DNA from: Faecalibacterium hattorii | Lineage (GTDB): Bacteria; Bacillota; Clostridia; Oscillospirales; Ruminococcaceae | DNA: 64,000 bases | Reading direction: 5' to 3' | NCBI RefSeq assembly: GCF_003287455.1 | Contig: NZ_PRLC01000002.1 | Location: 62,001 to 126,000, forward strand | Shown: positions 33,718 to 40,334 of the stretch, one piece after another | Numbering within the stretch: position 1 is the first letter of the stretch | Layout: every line of letters starts with the position of its first letter | The notes under the pieces: model-generated | What the model saw: the letters and a program-made list of their open reading frames with translations, nothing else | Databases searched by the model: none | What the model was told of the DNA's origin: nothing | Program-made: the position numbers and the translations under genes

Positions 33718-35493
33718 TCAAATGATCTTATATTCCTGCAGCAAGCGGCCGAGGTCGGTCTCCTGCAGTTTGTCGAGCACTTTGTCCAGCGCGAACCGCT
33801 TGGCCCAGCTCATTTTCAGGTCACTCAGCGGGCGGCCGTCCCGGAGCTGGACAGCGGCGTTCAGCAGGTCGCGGACGTCGTAGGTGCTGCCCCAGACTTC
33901 CGGCACGCCGCGGTCGATGTCCAGCAGCGTATAGACCGCTTCCATGCCGGTGCGCATCGAATACTCGGTGGTGAAGATGGTATCCCGCGGCGTTTCGGCG
34001 AACTGGCCGAGGAAGGCAAAGTTGACCGCACCCTCCGGCACCACCGCCGGGCGGTCCCCCGCCTTGCGCGGCATGAAGAACGCCGTGATGTAGGGCATCA
34101 TCACCGGCACAGTGTTGGCGCTGTGCTCTGCCAGATCCTCGATCTGGGATTCCGGCACGCCGAGGTGATACAGCCACTCCATGCAGATCTCCTTGCCGGT
34201 GCAGTCCCGCATGGGCTTTTTGACGTAGTTGCCGGGCTTATCGCTGAACAGGCCGTAGAGCCAGCCCACGAGCTGCCCTTTCGGCTGATCGCGGAACTGG
34301 GGCTGGCGGTTGAAGGTCCAGCTGAGCAGCCAGTTCGAGTCCCGCGCGGTCACGATGCCGCCGGTGACGACACCGCCGCTGAAGGGGTCGCGCTGGCAGA
34401 TGTTCTGGATGTAGGGCACGATCCGCTCGTCCAGCGTGGTGATCGTAGCGCTCATCCAGTTGGTCTGCTCCGGGTCGGAGCAGAAGACCTCCGGATGGCC
34501 GAAGGCTTCATCCTGCGCGGCGATCTTCTTCCACAGGTCCCAGCCGCTGCCGGGGCGCAGAGCAGGGTCGAAGTCTGCGGGCTGATCCTGCGCACCGATG
34601 GAGGTGCTCTCGACGCAGCCGCCGTTGGTGATGAAGACCAGATCGTTTTCGGTCAGGTCCACCCGCTCCTCGTGCTCGTCCACCAACAGGCAGATGGTCT
34701 TGGCCTGTTTGCGGCCCTCCGCGATCTCGAACTCAATGTTCGTGACCTTGGTGTTGTAATGGAACCGGACGCCGTACCCTTCCAGATAGCGGATCATGGG
34801 CAGGATCATCGACTCGTACTGGTTGTACTTGGTGAACCGAAGCGCCCGGAGATCCGGAAGCCCTCCGACATGGTGGATGTAGCGCTTGAGGTAGAGCTTC
34901 ATCTCCAAGGCGCTGTGCCAGTTTTCAAAGGCGAACATGGTGCGCCAGTAGAGCCAGAAGTTCGAGGAAAACACCTCATCGTCGAACACATCGGTGATGC
35001 GCTTTTCGTACAGTTGCTCGTCCGGGGTGAAGAAGAGCTTCATGATCTCCATGCAGCCCCTGTCCGACAGGCCGAACCTGCCGTCGGTGTGGGCGTCCTG
35101 CCCCTGCTTTTCCGTCACGCGGCAGAGCGAGTAATTCGGGTCCTTTTTGTTCAGCCAATAATACTCATCCAGCACGCTCACGCCATCGGTCTCGATGGAC
35201 GGGATGGAGCGCAGCAGATCCCACATCACCTCGAAATGGTTGTCCATCTCCCGCCCGCCGCGCATCACATAGCCGATGCCGGGGTATTGATAACCGTCGC
35301 ATGCGCCGCCGGGGATGGGCCCTTTTTCAAAGATGTGGACATGTTCGCCCTTCATCTGGCCGTCCCGCACCAGATAGCACGCCGCAGTCAACGCGGCCAG
35401 CCCGGTGCCGACGAGGTAGGCCGACTTGCGGTCTACATCTTTTGGTTTCAGCGGACGCGCAAATGCTTCGTAGTTACCACTGGAATAATACAT
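33718..35493 (-). CDS. ohyA: Oleate hydratase (myosin-cross-reactive antigen family)
   Basis: This FAD-dependent enzyme adds water to the cis-9 double bond of oleate and related free fatty acids, giving 10-hydroxy acids; in gut bacteria it detoxifies unsaturated fatty acids. The 591 residues show the FAD loop YLVGTGLAALTAACYLVRDG near 26-45, IFEKGPIPGGACDG, MRGGREMDNHFEVMWDLL with the conserved catalytic Glu, and TGGIVTARDSNWLLSWTFNR near 430. GGAGGG lies before the ATG at 35493. A TetR gene lies upstream on the same strand, and the gene has its own promoter with a palindrome. Confidence 0.95.
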   Translation of the reverse strand: MYYSSGNYEAFARPLKPKDVDRKSAYLVGTGLAALTAACYLVRDGQMKGEHVHIFEKGPIPGGACDGYQYPGIGYVMRGGREMDNHFEVMWDLLRSIPSIETDGVSVLDEYYWLNKKDPNYSLCRVTEKQGQDAHTDGRFGLSDRGCMEIMKLFFTPDEQLYEKRITDVFDDEVFSSNFWLYWRTMFAFENWHSALEMKLYLKRYIHHVGGLPDLRALRFTKYNQYESMILPMIRYLEGYGVRFHYNTKVTNIEFEIAEGRKQAKTICLLVDEHEERVDLTENDLVFITNGGCVESTSIGAQDQPADFDPALRPGSGWDLWKKIAAQDEAFGHPEVFCSDPEQTNWMSATITTLDERIVPYIQNICQRDPFSGGVVTGGIVTARDSNWLLSWTFNRQPQFRDQPKGQLVGWLYGLFSDKPGNYVKKPMRDCTGKEICMEWLYHLGVPESQIEDLAEHSANTVPVMMPYITAFFMPRKAGDRPAVVPEGAVNFAFLGQFAETPRDTIFTTEYSMRTGMEAVYTLLDIDRGVPEVWGSTYDVRDLLNAAVQLRDGRPLSDLKMSWAKRFALDKVLDKLQETDLGRLLQEYKII

Positions 35494-35538
35494 GTTATTC
35501 CCTCCGTTTGTTGTGGTTTCGTTGGGTATAGTTTGCGC

Positions 35539-35562
35539 TGATAACACTGTATCATTTTATCA
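35539..35562 (-). promoter_or_regulatory. ohyA extended -10 and candidate TetR operator
   Basis: On the minus strand TGATAAAAT (an extended -10) is followed at once by TGATACAGTGTTATCA, an inverted repeat with TGATA/TATCA arms. A repressor bound there would block the start site. The TetR protein encoded next door is the obvious candidate. Confidence 0.45.
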
Positions 35563-35584
35563 AAAAAGGTTCCATAAACAGAAA

Positions 35585-35617
35585 AAGCACCGTGATGGAA
35601 AACCCATCACAATGCTT
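35585..35617 (-). terminator. Terminator after the TetR gene
   Basis: A two-part stem (AAGCA, then GTGATGG with its complement, loop of about 4) is followed by TTTTT on the minus strand. It separates tetR from ohyA. Confidence 0.75.
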
Positions 35618-35635
35618 CTTCTGCTCAAATTTTCA

Positions 35636-36217
35636 TCAATCGTCCAGATCCGACGGACTGCGGTCCGTGCGGAACCGGCGCAGCGCCCGCTGGAATTCGC
35701 CGTGGAGAAGGATGTTCAGCCGTTCCGTCATCCGGACGGGGTCCTCCTTCATGTCCCTGCGGATCCATTCCAGCGTCATGCCCACCAAGGCGTACTTATA
35801 GAAGTCTACGATGAACTGTTCGTCGGCGTCCTGCACCGTGATGCCCTGCATCCCCCGGTCCAGAAACTCCCGCAGCATGGGGTCCAGTATCCTATATAAG
35901 TACTGTTCCACCTGCTCCCGGCTCATCGAGCGGTAGACGTTCATGACCAGAACCTTGTTCTCCTGCACCTGACGCAGGAGATCGAGGTAAGCCTCCGACC
36001 ACGTATCGAACGTGGGCTTTTCCTCCAGCGCCTTCGCAGCATCCTCGACCATGATCCAATCCACAAGGTCGTAGATATCCTTGAAGTGGTAATAGAACGT
36101 CATCCGGTTGACACCGCAATCCTCGGTGATATCGTTGATCGTGATCTTGTTCAGCGGTTTCTGGAGCAGCAGCTTTTTCAGCGATGCCTCCAGCGCTCTC
36201 TTTGTCGTCTGTGACAC
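35636..36217 (-). CDS. TetR/AcrR-family regulator (DhaS/TetR_C_8-like)
   Basis: The 193-residue DNA-binding protein has the TetR helix-turn-helix at about 18-45 (ITINDITEDCGVNRMTFYYH) and a C-terminal ligand domain ending in a TLEWIRRDMKED segment, as in the DhaS-like group. A GTG start at 36217 (VSQTTKRALEASL) is preferred because related proteins begin there and AAGGA lies eight bases ahead; an ATG at 36226 would sit directly on the ribosome site. Two inverted repeats flank its promoter, suggesting self-repression. Likely targets are itself and ohyA. Confidence 0.88.
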   Translation of the reverse strand: MSQTTKRALEASLKKLLLQKPLNKITINDITEDCGVNRMTFYYHFKDIYDLVDWIMVEDAAKALEEKPTFDTWSEAYLDLLRQVQENKVLVMNVYRSMSREQVEQYLYRILDPMLREFLDRGMQGITVQDADEQFIVDFYKYALVGMTLEWIRRDMKEDPVRMTERLNILLHGEFQRALRRFRTDRSPSDLDD

Positions 36218-36283
36218 AAATTCCATCCTTTCCCAGCAGCGCCGCGCGCACCGCTGTCCGTGGTGGCTGGCCGTTCGGCCAGA

Positions 36284-36350
36284 GAAGTGAGAACACTTCC
36301 TTTATAATATACCGCCTCCGGGGGGCTTTTGGCAAGTGAAAGTTTCACTT
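36284..36350 (-). promoter_or_regulatory. tetR promoter flanked by two palindromes
   Basis: TTGCCA (36330-36335) and TATATT (36306-36311) are 18 bases apart. AAGTGAAAGTTTCACTT (36334-36350) overlaps the -35, and GAAGTG-AGAA-CACTTC (36284-36299) lies after the -10. Both are perfect inverted repeats with an AAGTG/CACTT core, typical of TetR autoregulation. Confidence 0.6.
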
Positions 36351-36461
36351 TTTAGGCAAATTTTCTGTTGCAAAGTCTCCCTTCTGCGAAATTTTCACCA
36401 TTCTGCTCGCTTTTTCGTCCCGTTTCCGGAGCATTCTTCCTGCAGAATCCGCCCTTCCCTC

Positions 36462-36490
36462 TTGATTTTCGGCCCCGGTGTGCATACAAT
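36462..36490 (+). promoter_or_regulatory. Promoter of the proCBA operon
   Basis: TTGATT and TACAAT are separated by 17 bases, about 65 bases before the proC start. Confidence 0.75.
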
Positions 36491-36495
36491 GGAGA

Positions 36496-36518
36496 CGGGA
36501 GACGAATGGTGTCTCCCG
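36496..36518 (+). promoter_or_regulatory. Hairpin at the proC mRNA 5' end
   Basis: CGGGAGAC and GTCTCCCG form a perfect 8-bp stem with a 7-base loop. By distance from the -10 it begins at about the first transcribed base, where it could protect the mRNA from 5' decay. Confidence 0.5.
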
Positions 36519-36552
36519 CGATAGAGCGGAACACGGAAAGAAGGTTTTTGAT

Positions 36553-37359
36553 ATGATCAGGACCATTGGATTTTTAGGCTGTGGGAATATGGGCGGTGCC
36601 ATCGCGCGCGCCGTCTGCAAAGCGACCGACCCGCAGAACGTTTATCTGGCCAACCGCACTGCCGCCAAGGCCGAGGCACTGGCCGAGGAACTGGGCTGCA
36701 AGACCACCGTCAACGACGAGGTCGCCGGGCGGTGCGACCTGATCTTCCTCGCGGTCAAGCCGCAGATGATGGAAGCCCTGCTGGCCCCGCTGAAGTTCAC
36801 GCTGAACGAGCGGCCCGGCCGGTTCATTTTATGCAGCATGGCAGCTGGCCTTTCCATCCCACGGATTCAGGAGATGGCGGGCGAAGATTACCCGGTCATC
36901 CGCATCATGCCCAACACCCCGGCCTCCGTGGGCGAAGGGATGATCCAGTATTGTTCCAGCCATGTCACCGCCGAGGAAGAGGCTGAATTCTGCAAGCTGA
37001 TGGCCCCCGCCGGCCGGCTGGACCCGGTACCGGAAGCCCTCATCGACGCGGCCAGCTGTGTTTCCGGCTGCGGCCCGGCATGGGTGTATCAATTCATCGA
37101 AGCGCTGGCAGACGGCGGCGTAGCCTGTGGGCTGCCCCGCGCCAAGGCGCAGGAATACGCCGCCCAGATGGTGCTGGGCAGCGCAAAGCTGGTGCTGGAA
37201 AGCGGCAAGCACCCCGGCGAGCTGAAGGACGCCGTGTGCAGCCCCGGCGGCAGCACCATTCAGGGCGTCCGGGTGCTGGAAGAGCGCGGGTTCCGCGGCG
37301 CGGTGACGGACGCCGTCCTCGCGGCCTACGACAAGACAAAAGAGATGGGAAAGGGTTAA
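36553..37359 (+). CDS. proC: Pyrroline-5-carboxylate reductase
   Basis: ProC reduces pyrroline-5-carboxylate to proline with NAD(P)H. The 268-residue protein starts MIRTIGFLGCGNMGGAIARA, a Rossmann loop. LAVKPQMMEALL, VIRIMPNTPASVGEGM and the C-terminal signature around CSPGGSTIQGVRVLEERGFR with the substrate Ser/Thr are present. AAGAAGG eight bases upstream fixes ATG 36553. It is first in proC-proB-proA, spaced by 4 and 3 bases. Confidence 0.96.
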   Translation: MIRTIGFLGCGNMGGAIARAVCKATDPQNVYLANRTAAKAEALAEELGCKTTVNDEVAGRCDLIFLAVKPQMMEALLAPLKFTLNERPGRFILCSMAAGLSIPRIQEMAGEDYPVIRIMPNTPASVGEGMIQYCSSHVTAEEEAEFCKLMAPAGRLDPVPEALIDAASCVSGCGPAWVYQFIEALADGGVACGLPRAKAQEYAAQMVLGSAKLVLESGKHPGELKDAVCSPGGSTIQGVRVLEERGFRGAVTDAVLAAYDKTKEMGKG

Positions 37360-37363
37360 GTTT

Positions 37364-38140
37364 ATGCGAATCGTCGTCAAAATCGGCACATCCACCCTCG
37401 CATACCCCACCGGGCGGCTGAACATCCGGCTGACCGAAACCCTCGTCAAGGTCCTGAGCGACCTGAAGAACGCCGGGCACGAGATCATCCTCGTCTCCTC
37501 CGGTGCCATCGCAGTGGGGTTCGGCAAGCTGCTGCTCCCCTCCCGCCCCACCGAGATGTCGGTGAAACAGGCGTGCGCCGCTGTGGGCCAGTGTGAGCTG
37601 ATGTACACCTACGACCGGCTGTTCACGGTCTACAACCACACCGTTGCGCAGATCCTGCTGACCGGCGCGGACATGGAAACGCCCGACCGGCGGCAGAATT
37701 TCCAGAACACCCTGACCCGGCTGCTGGAAATGGGGGCCCTGCCCATCATCAACGAAAACGACACCGTGTCCACCGATGAGATCACCTCCATCGGCGACAA
37801 CGACACGCTGGCCGCCATCGTCAGCCACTGCATCCACGCCGACCTGCTGGTCCTGCTGAGCGACATCGACGGCCTTTACACCGCGAACCCCCACACTCAC
37901 CCGGAGGCCCAGCTCGTCCCGCTGGTGGAGGAGATCACGCCGGAGATCCTCGCGCTGGCCGATGGGGCTGGTTCGGCGCTGGGCACCGGCGGCATGTCCA
38001 CCAAGCTCCGCGCCGCAAAGCTCGTGACGGCAGACGGGGCCGATATGGTCATCGCCAACGGCTCCCACCCGGAGCTGCTGTACGATATTGCCGAGGGCAA
38101 ACCTGCGGGCACCCGCTTTGCGGGCCATAAGGAGGGCTGA
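37364..38140 (+). CDS. proB: Glutamate 5-kinase (without PUA domain)
   Basis: ProB phosphorylates glutamate to gamma-glutamyl phosphate, the first proline step. At 258 residues it consists of the amino acid kinase domain only; the C-terminal PUA domain of E. coli ProB is missing, as in many Clostridia. MRIVVKIGTSTLAYPTG, SSGAIAVGFGKL, INENDTVSTDEITSIGDND and GTGGMSTKLRAAKL are the family motifs. AAAGGG precedes the ATG. Feedback inhibition by proline is known for the family. Confidence 0.95.
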   Translation: MRIVVKIGTSTLAYPTGRLNIRLTETLVKVLSDLKNAGHEIILVSSGAIAVGFGKLLLPSRPTEMSVKQACAAVGQCELMYTYDRLFTVYNHTVAQILLTGADMETPDRRQNFQNTLTRLLEMGALPIINENDTVSTDEITSIGDNDTLAAIVSHCIHADLLVLLSDIDGLYTANPHTHPEAQLVPLVEEITPEILALADGAGSALGTGGMSTKLRAAKLVTADGADMVIANGSHPELLYDIAEGKPAGTRFAGHKEG

Positions 38141-38143
38141 ACC

Positions 38144-39406
38144 ATGACGACACAGGAAATTCTGGAAGCTGCCCGCGCAGCAAGATCCGCACTGGCGCTG
38201 GCGGACGGCCAGACCCGGACACAGGCGCTCTGGGGCATGGCGGACTGGCTCTGCCACCCTGACCAGATGGACGCCATCCTCGCCGCCAACGCGGAGGACA
38301 TGGCCGCCGCCAAGGGGCACATTTCCGACGTGATGCTGGACCGCTTGGCCCTGACGCCGGAGCGCATCGGCGCCATGGCGCGGGGCATTCTGGACGTTGC
38401 CGCCCTGCCCGACCCGGTGGGAGCCGTGCTGAACCGCATCCAGCGCCCCAACGGGCTGCTGATCGAAAAGATCGCCGTGCCCATGGGCGTCATTGCCATC
38501 ATCTACGAGAGCCGCCCCAACGTGACCAGCGACGCCGCCGCCCTTGCCATCAAGAGCGGCAACGCCTGTGTGCTGCGCTGCGGCAAGGAGGCTTGGCGCT
38601 CGGCCCACGCCATCGTGGAGGCGCTGCGGAAGGGGCTGCAGGAGAATGGTCTGCCCGAAACCGCCGTCTCCCTCATCGAGGACACCACCCACGCCTCCGC
38701 CAACGCCCTGATGACGGCGGTGGGCTATGTGGATCTGCTCATCCCCCGCGGCGGGGCCGGGCTGATCCGCGCCTGTGTGGAAAACGCCAAGGTTCCCTGT
38801 ATCCAGACCGGCACCGGCATCTGCCACATCTTCGTGGACGATTCCGCCGATCAGGACAAGGCGCTGAACATCATTGAGAACGCCAAGGCCAGCCGCCCCA
38901 GCGTCTGCAACGCCGAGGAAGTCTGCCTTGTGCATTCCGCCATCGCCGCCCAGTTCCTGCCCAAGCTCGCCAAGCGTCTGGGCGAGGAGCGCACGGCCAA
39001 AGGGCTGCACCCGGTGGAGCTGCGGTTGGACCAGCGGGCAGCGGCCCTTATCCCCGGCACCCCCGCCGGGCCGCAGGACTTCGACACCGAATTCCTCGAC
39101 TACATTCTGGCCGTCAAGGTCGTGGACAGTGTGGAGGAAGCCATTGGCCACATCGCCGAGCACTCCACCGGCCACAGCGAAGCCATCCTGACCCAGAACG
39201 AGGCCCACGCTTCCCTCTTCACGGCGGCCGTGGACAGCGCGGCGGTCTATGTCAACTGCTCCACCCGCTTCACCGACGGCGGCGAGTTCGGCCTTGGCTG
39301 TGAGATGGGCATCTCCACCCAGAAACTCCACGCCCGCGGCCCCATGGGCTTGCAGGAGCTGTGCAGCTATAAGTATGTCATCCATGGAGATGGACAGATC
39401 CGGTGA
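38144..39406 (+). CDS. proA: Glutamate-5-semialdehyde dehydrogenase
   Basis: ProA reduces gamma-glutamyl phosphate to the semialdehyde, which cyclises to the ProC substrate. The 420 residues show [20 protein letters not shown] near 123, [20 protein letters not shown] near 200, the catalytic Cys in [17 protein letters not shown] near 260, and [20 protein letters not shown] near 365. The gene starts three bases after proB and is followed by a terminator. Confidence 0.96.
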   Translation: MTTQEILEAARAARSALALADGQTRTQALWGMADWLCHPDQMDAILAANAEDMAAAKGHISDVMLDRLALTPERIGAMARGILDVAALPDPVGAVLNRIQRPNGLLIEKIAVPMGVIAIIYESRPNVTSDAAALAIKSGNACVLRCGKEAWRSAHAIVEALRKGLQENGLPETAVSLIEDTTHASANALMTAVGYVDLLIPRGGAGLIRACVENAKVPCIQTGTGICHIFVDDSADQDKALNIIENAKASRPSVCNAEEVCLVHSAIAAQFLPKLAKRLGEERTAKGLHPVELRLDQRAAALIPGTPAGPQDFDTEFLDYILAVKVVDSVEEAIGHIAEHSTGHSEAILTQNEAHASLFTAAVDSAAVYVNCSTRFTDGGEFGLGCEMGISTQKLHARGPMGLQELCSYKYVIHGDGQIR

Positions 39407-39414
39407 TCGATCTT

Positions 39415-39454
39415 ACTCCCCCAGCCACCGCAAAGCAGTGGCCGGGGGAGTTTT
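39415..39454 (+). terminator. Terminator after proA
   Basis: ACTCCCCC and CCAC pair with GTGG and GGGGGAGT, with a mismatch between, and a T-rich tract follows. Confidence 0.8.
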
Positions 39455-39631
39455 GTTGTTTTGCACTTTTGTTTTGTCCCATGGACTGTTTTTTCATCGA
39501 AAACAGTTTCGCTCGATGCTTCAAAAGTATTTTTCGTATTTATGGATGGTTGCATCCAAGTTTTCTCTATTCTCCACAAAAACAAAGTCATACTTTCGGG
39601 ATATAAACCATCAAAAAAGACGATTTTTCTC

Positions 39632-39661
39632 TTGACAAGGCCTATTTTGGCGCGGTAAAAC
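39632..39661 (+). promoter_or_regulatory. Promoter of the MGS-like gene
   Basis: A perfect -35 TTGACA is followed after 18 bases by TAAAAC (or GTAAAA after 17). It lies about 125 bases before the start codon, leaving a long leader that contains two palindromes. Confidence 0.55.
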
Positions 39662-39701
39662 TATATTGGAACATATGGAATCAGTTTTATAGGTTGAATT
39701 G

Positions 39702-39739
39702 TTCAAATTTGAAATTGTTCTTCCCTGAACTTCAGTTCA
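39702..39739 (+). repeat. Two palindromes in the MGS-like gene leader
   Basis: TTCAAATTTGAA (39702-39713) is a perfect 12-bp palindrome, and TGAAC-TTCA-GTTCA (39726-39739) is a 5+4+5 inverted repeat. Both share a TTCAA/GTTCA-like half site and may be operators or a small RNA fold. Confidence 0.4.
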
Positions 39740-39785
39740 AAAAAGCATATCCGCCTTCAGACATTAGGAAAGGGAGAGAGTGAAT

Positions 39786-40226
39786 ATGACGATCGCAATC
39801 CTCGCACACGATTCCCGCAAAGAACTCGCGCTTCAGTTCTGTACCGCCTACAGTGGGATCCTTTCCCGCAACACGGTCATCGCCACCGGCACCACCGGCC
39901 GGATGCTGAATCAGACCACCGGCCTCCCGGTCCATTGCTACCTCTCCGGCCGTCTGGGCGGTATCCAGCAGATCGCCGCCCGCGTCGCCTGTGATGAAGT
40001 GGATCTGGTCCTCTTCTTCCGCGACCCGCTCAAGGCGGACAGCGGCAGCTCCATCGAGCAGAATCTGCTCCGCCTGTGCGATATGCACAGCGTGCCCATC
40101 GCCACCAACATCGCAACCGCCGAAGTGCTGCTGCGCGGCTTGGATCAGGGCGACCTCGACTACCGCGAAGGGATGCACCCCGCTATTGTCGAGCCGCTGG
40201 CCCCGGTCACCCGCGCCGTGTGCTGA
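39786..40226 (+). CDS. Methylglyoxal synthase-fold protein, catalytic residues lost
   Basis: The 146-residue protein has the length and fold pattern of methylglyoxal synthase, which converts dihydroxyacetone phosphate to methylglyoxal. ILAHDSRK (His19 of E. coli MgsA), ATGTTGRMLNQTTGL (phosphate loop) and ATNIATAEVLL are conserved. However, the catalytic base Asp71 is Ile (LGGIQQIA for GGDQQVG), and in the loop after FFRDPL the PHDPD residues His98 and Asp101 are replaced by Gly and Ile. Only Asp91 of these acidic and His sites remains. It may bind a phosphometabolite without catalysis, as the MGS-like domains of CarB and PurH do. GGGAG precedes ATG 39786; GTG 39780 is also possible. Confidence 0.8.
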   Translation: MTIAILAHDSRKELALQFCTAYSGILSRNTVIATGTTGRMLNQTTGLPVHCYLSGRLGGIQQIAARVACDEVDLVLFFRDPLKADSGSSIEQNLLRLCDMHSVPIATNIATAEVLLRGLDQGDLDYREGMHPAIVEPLAPVTRAVC

Positions 40227-40270
40227 AAAGCCGCTTGCCTTTGATTTTTGTGTATAGAGGGAAAAGAAAC

Positions 40271-40312
40271 AGCGCCGCAGAAGGTTTTTGGTCTTCTGCG
40301 GCGCTGCGTTTT
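40271..40312. terminator. Terminator after the MGS-like gene
   Basis: A perfect 13-bp stem, AGCGCCGCAGAAG and complement, is followed by a T tract on the plus strand. It may also serve the convergent reductase gene, although the minus-strand tail is poorer in T. Confidence 0.8.
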
Positions 40313-40334
40313 TATGCGGTTTTGGAGAGAATGC

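Larger units (their letters stand above)
36218..36552. other. Divergent region between tetR and proC
   Basis: These 335 bases hold the tetR promoter with its two palindromes, then about 110 bases with no recognised element, and the proC promoter with a 5' hairpin. Short open frames here lack ribosome sites and family sequence, so I see no gene. Confidence 0.6.
39407..39785. other. AT-rich region between proA and the MGS-like gene
   Basis: This 379-base stretch holds the proA terminator, about 170 bases of AT-rich sequence with only short unsupported open frames, a TTGACA-type promoter and two palindromes before the MGS-like gene. It is clearly more AT-rich than the coding sequence around it. 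Confidence 0.6.

Noticed and set aside
37094-39385. 763-codon open frame antisense to proCBA
   Set aside because: Same shadow effect; the plus strand carries three complete enzymes with catalytic motifs.
39403-39658. Overlapping small open frames after proA
   Set aside because: They start in or beside the proA terminator, lie in AT-rich DNA and lack ribosome sites.
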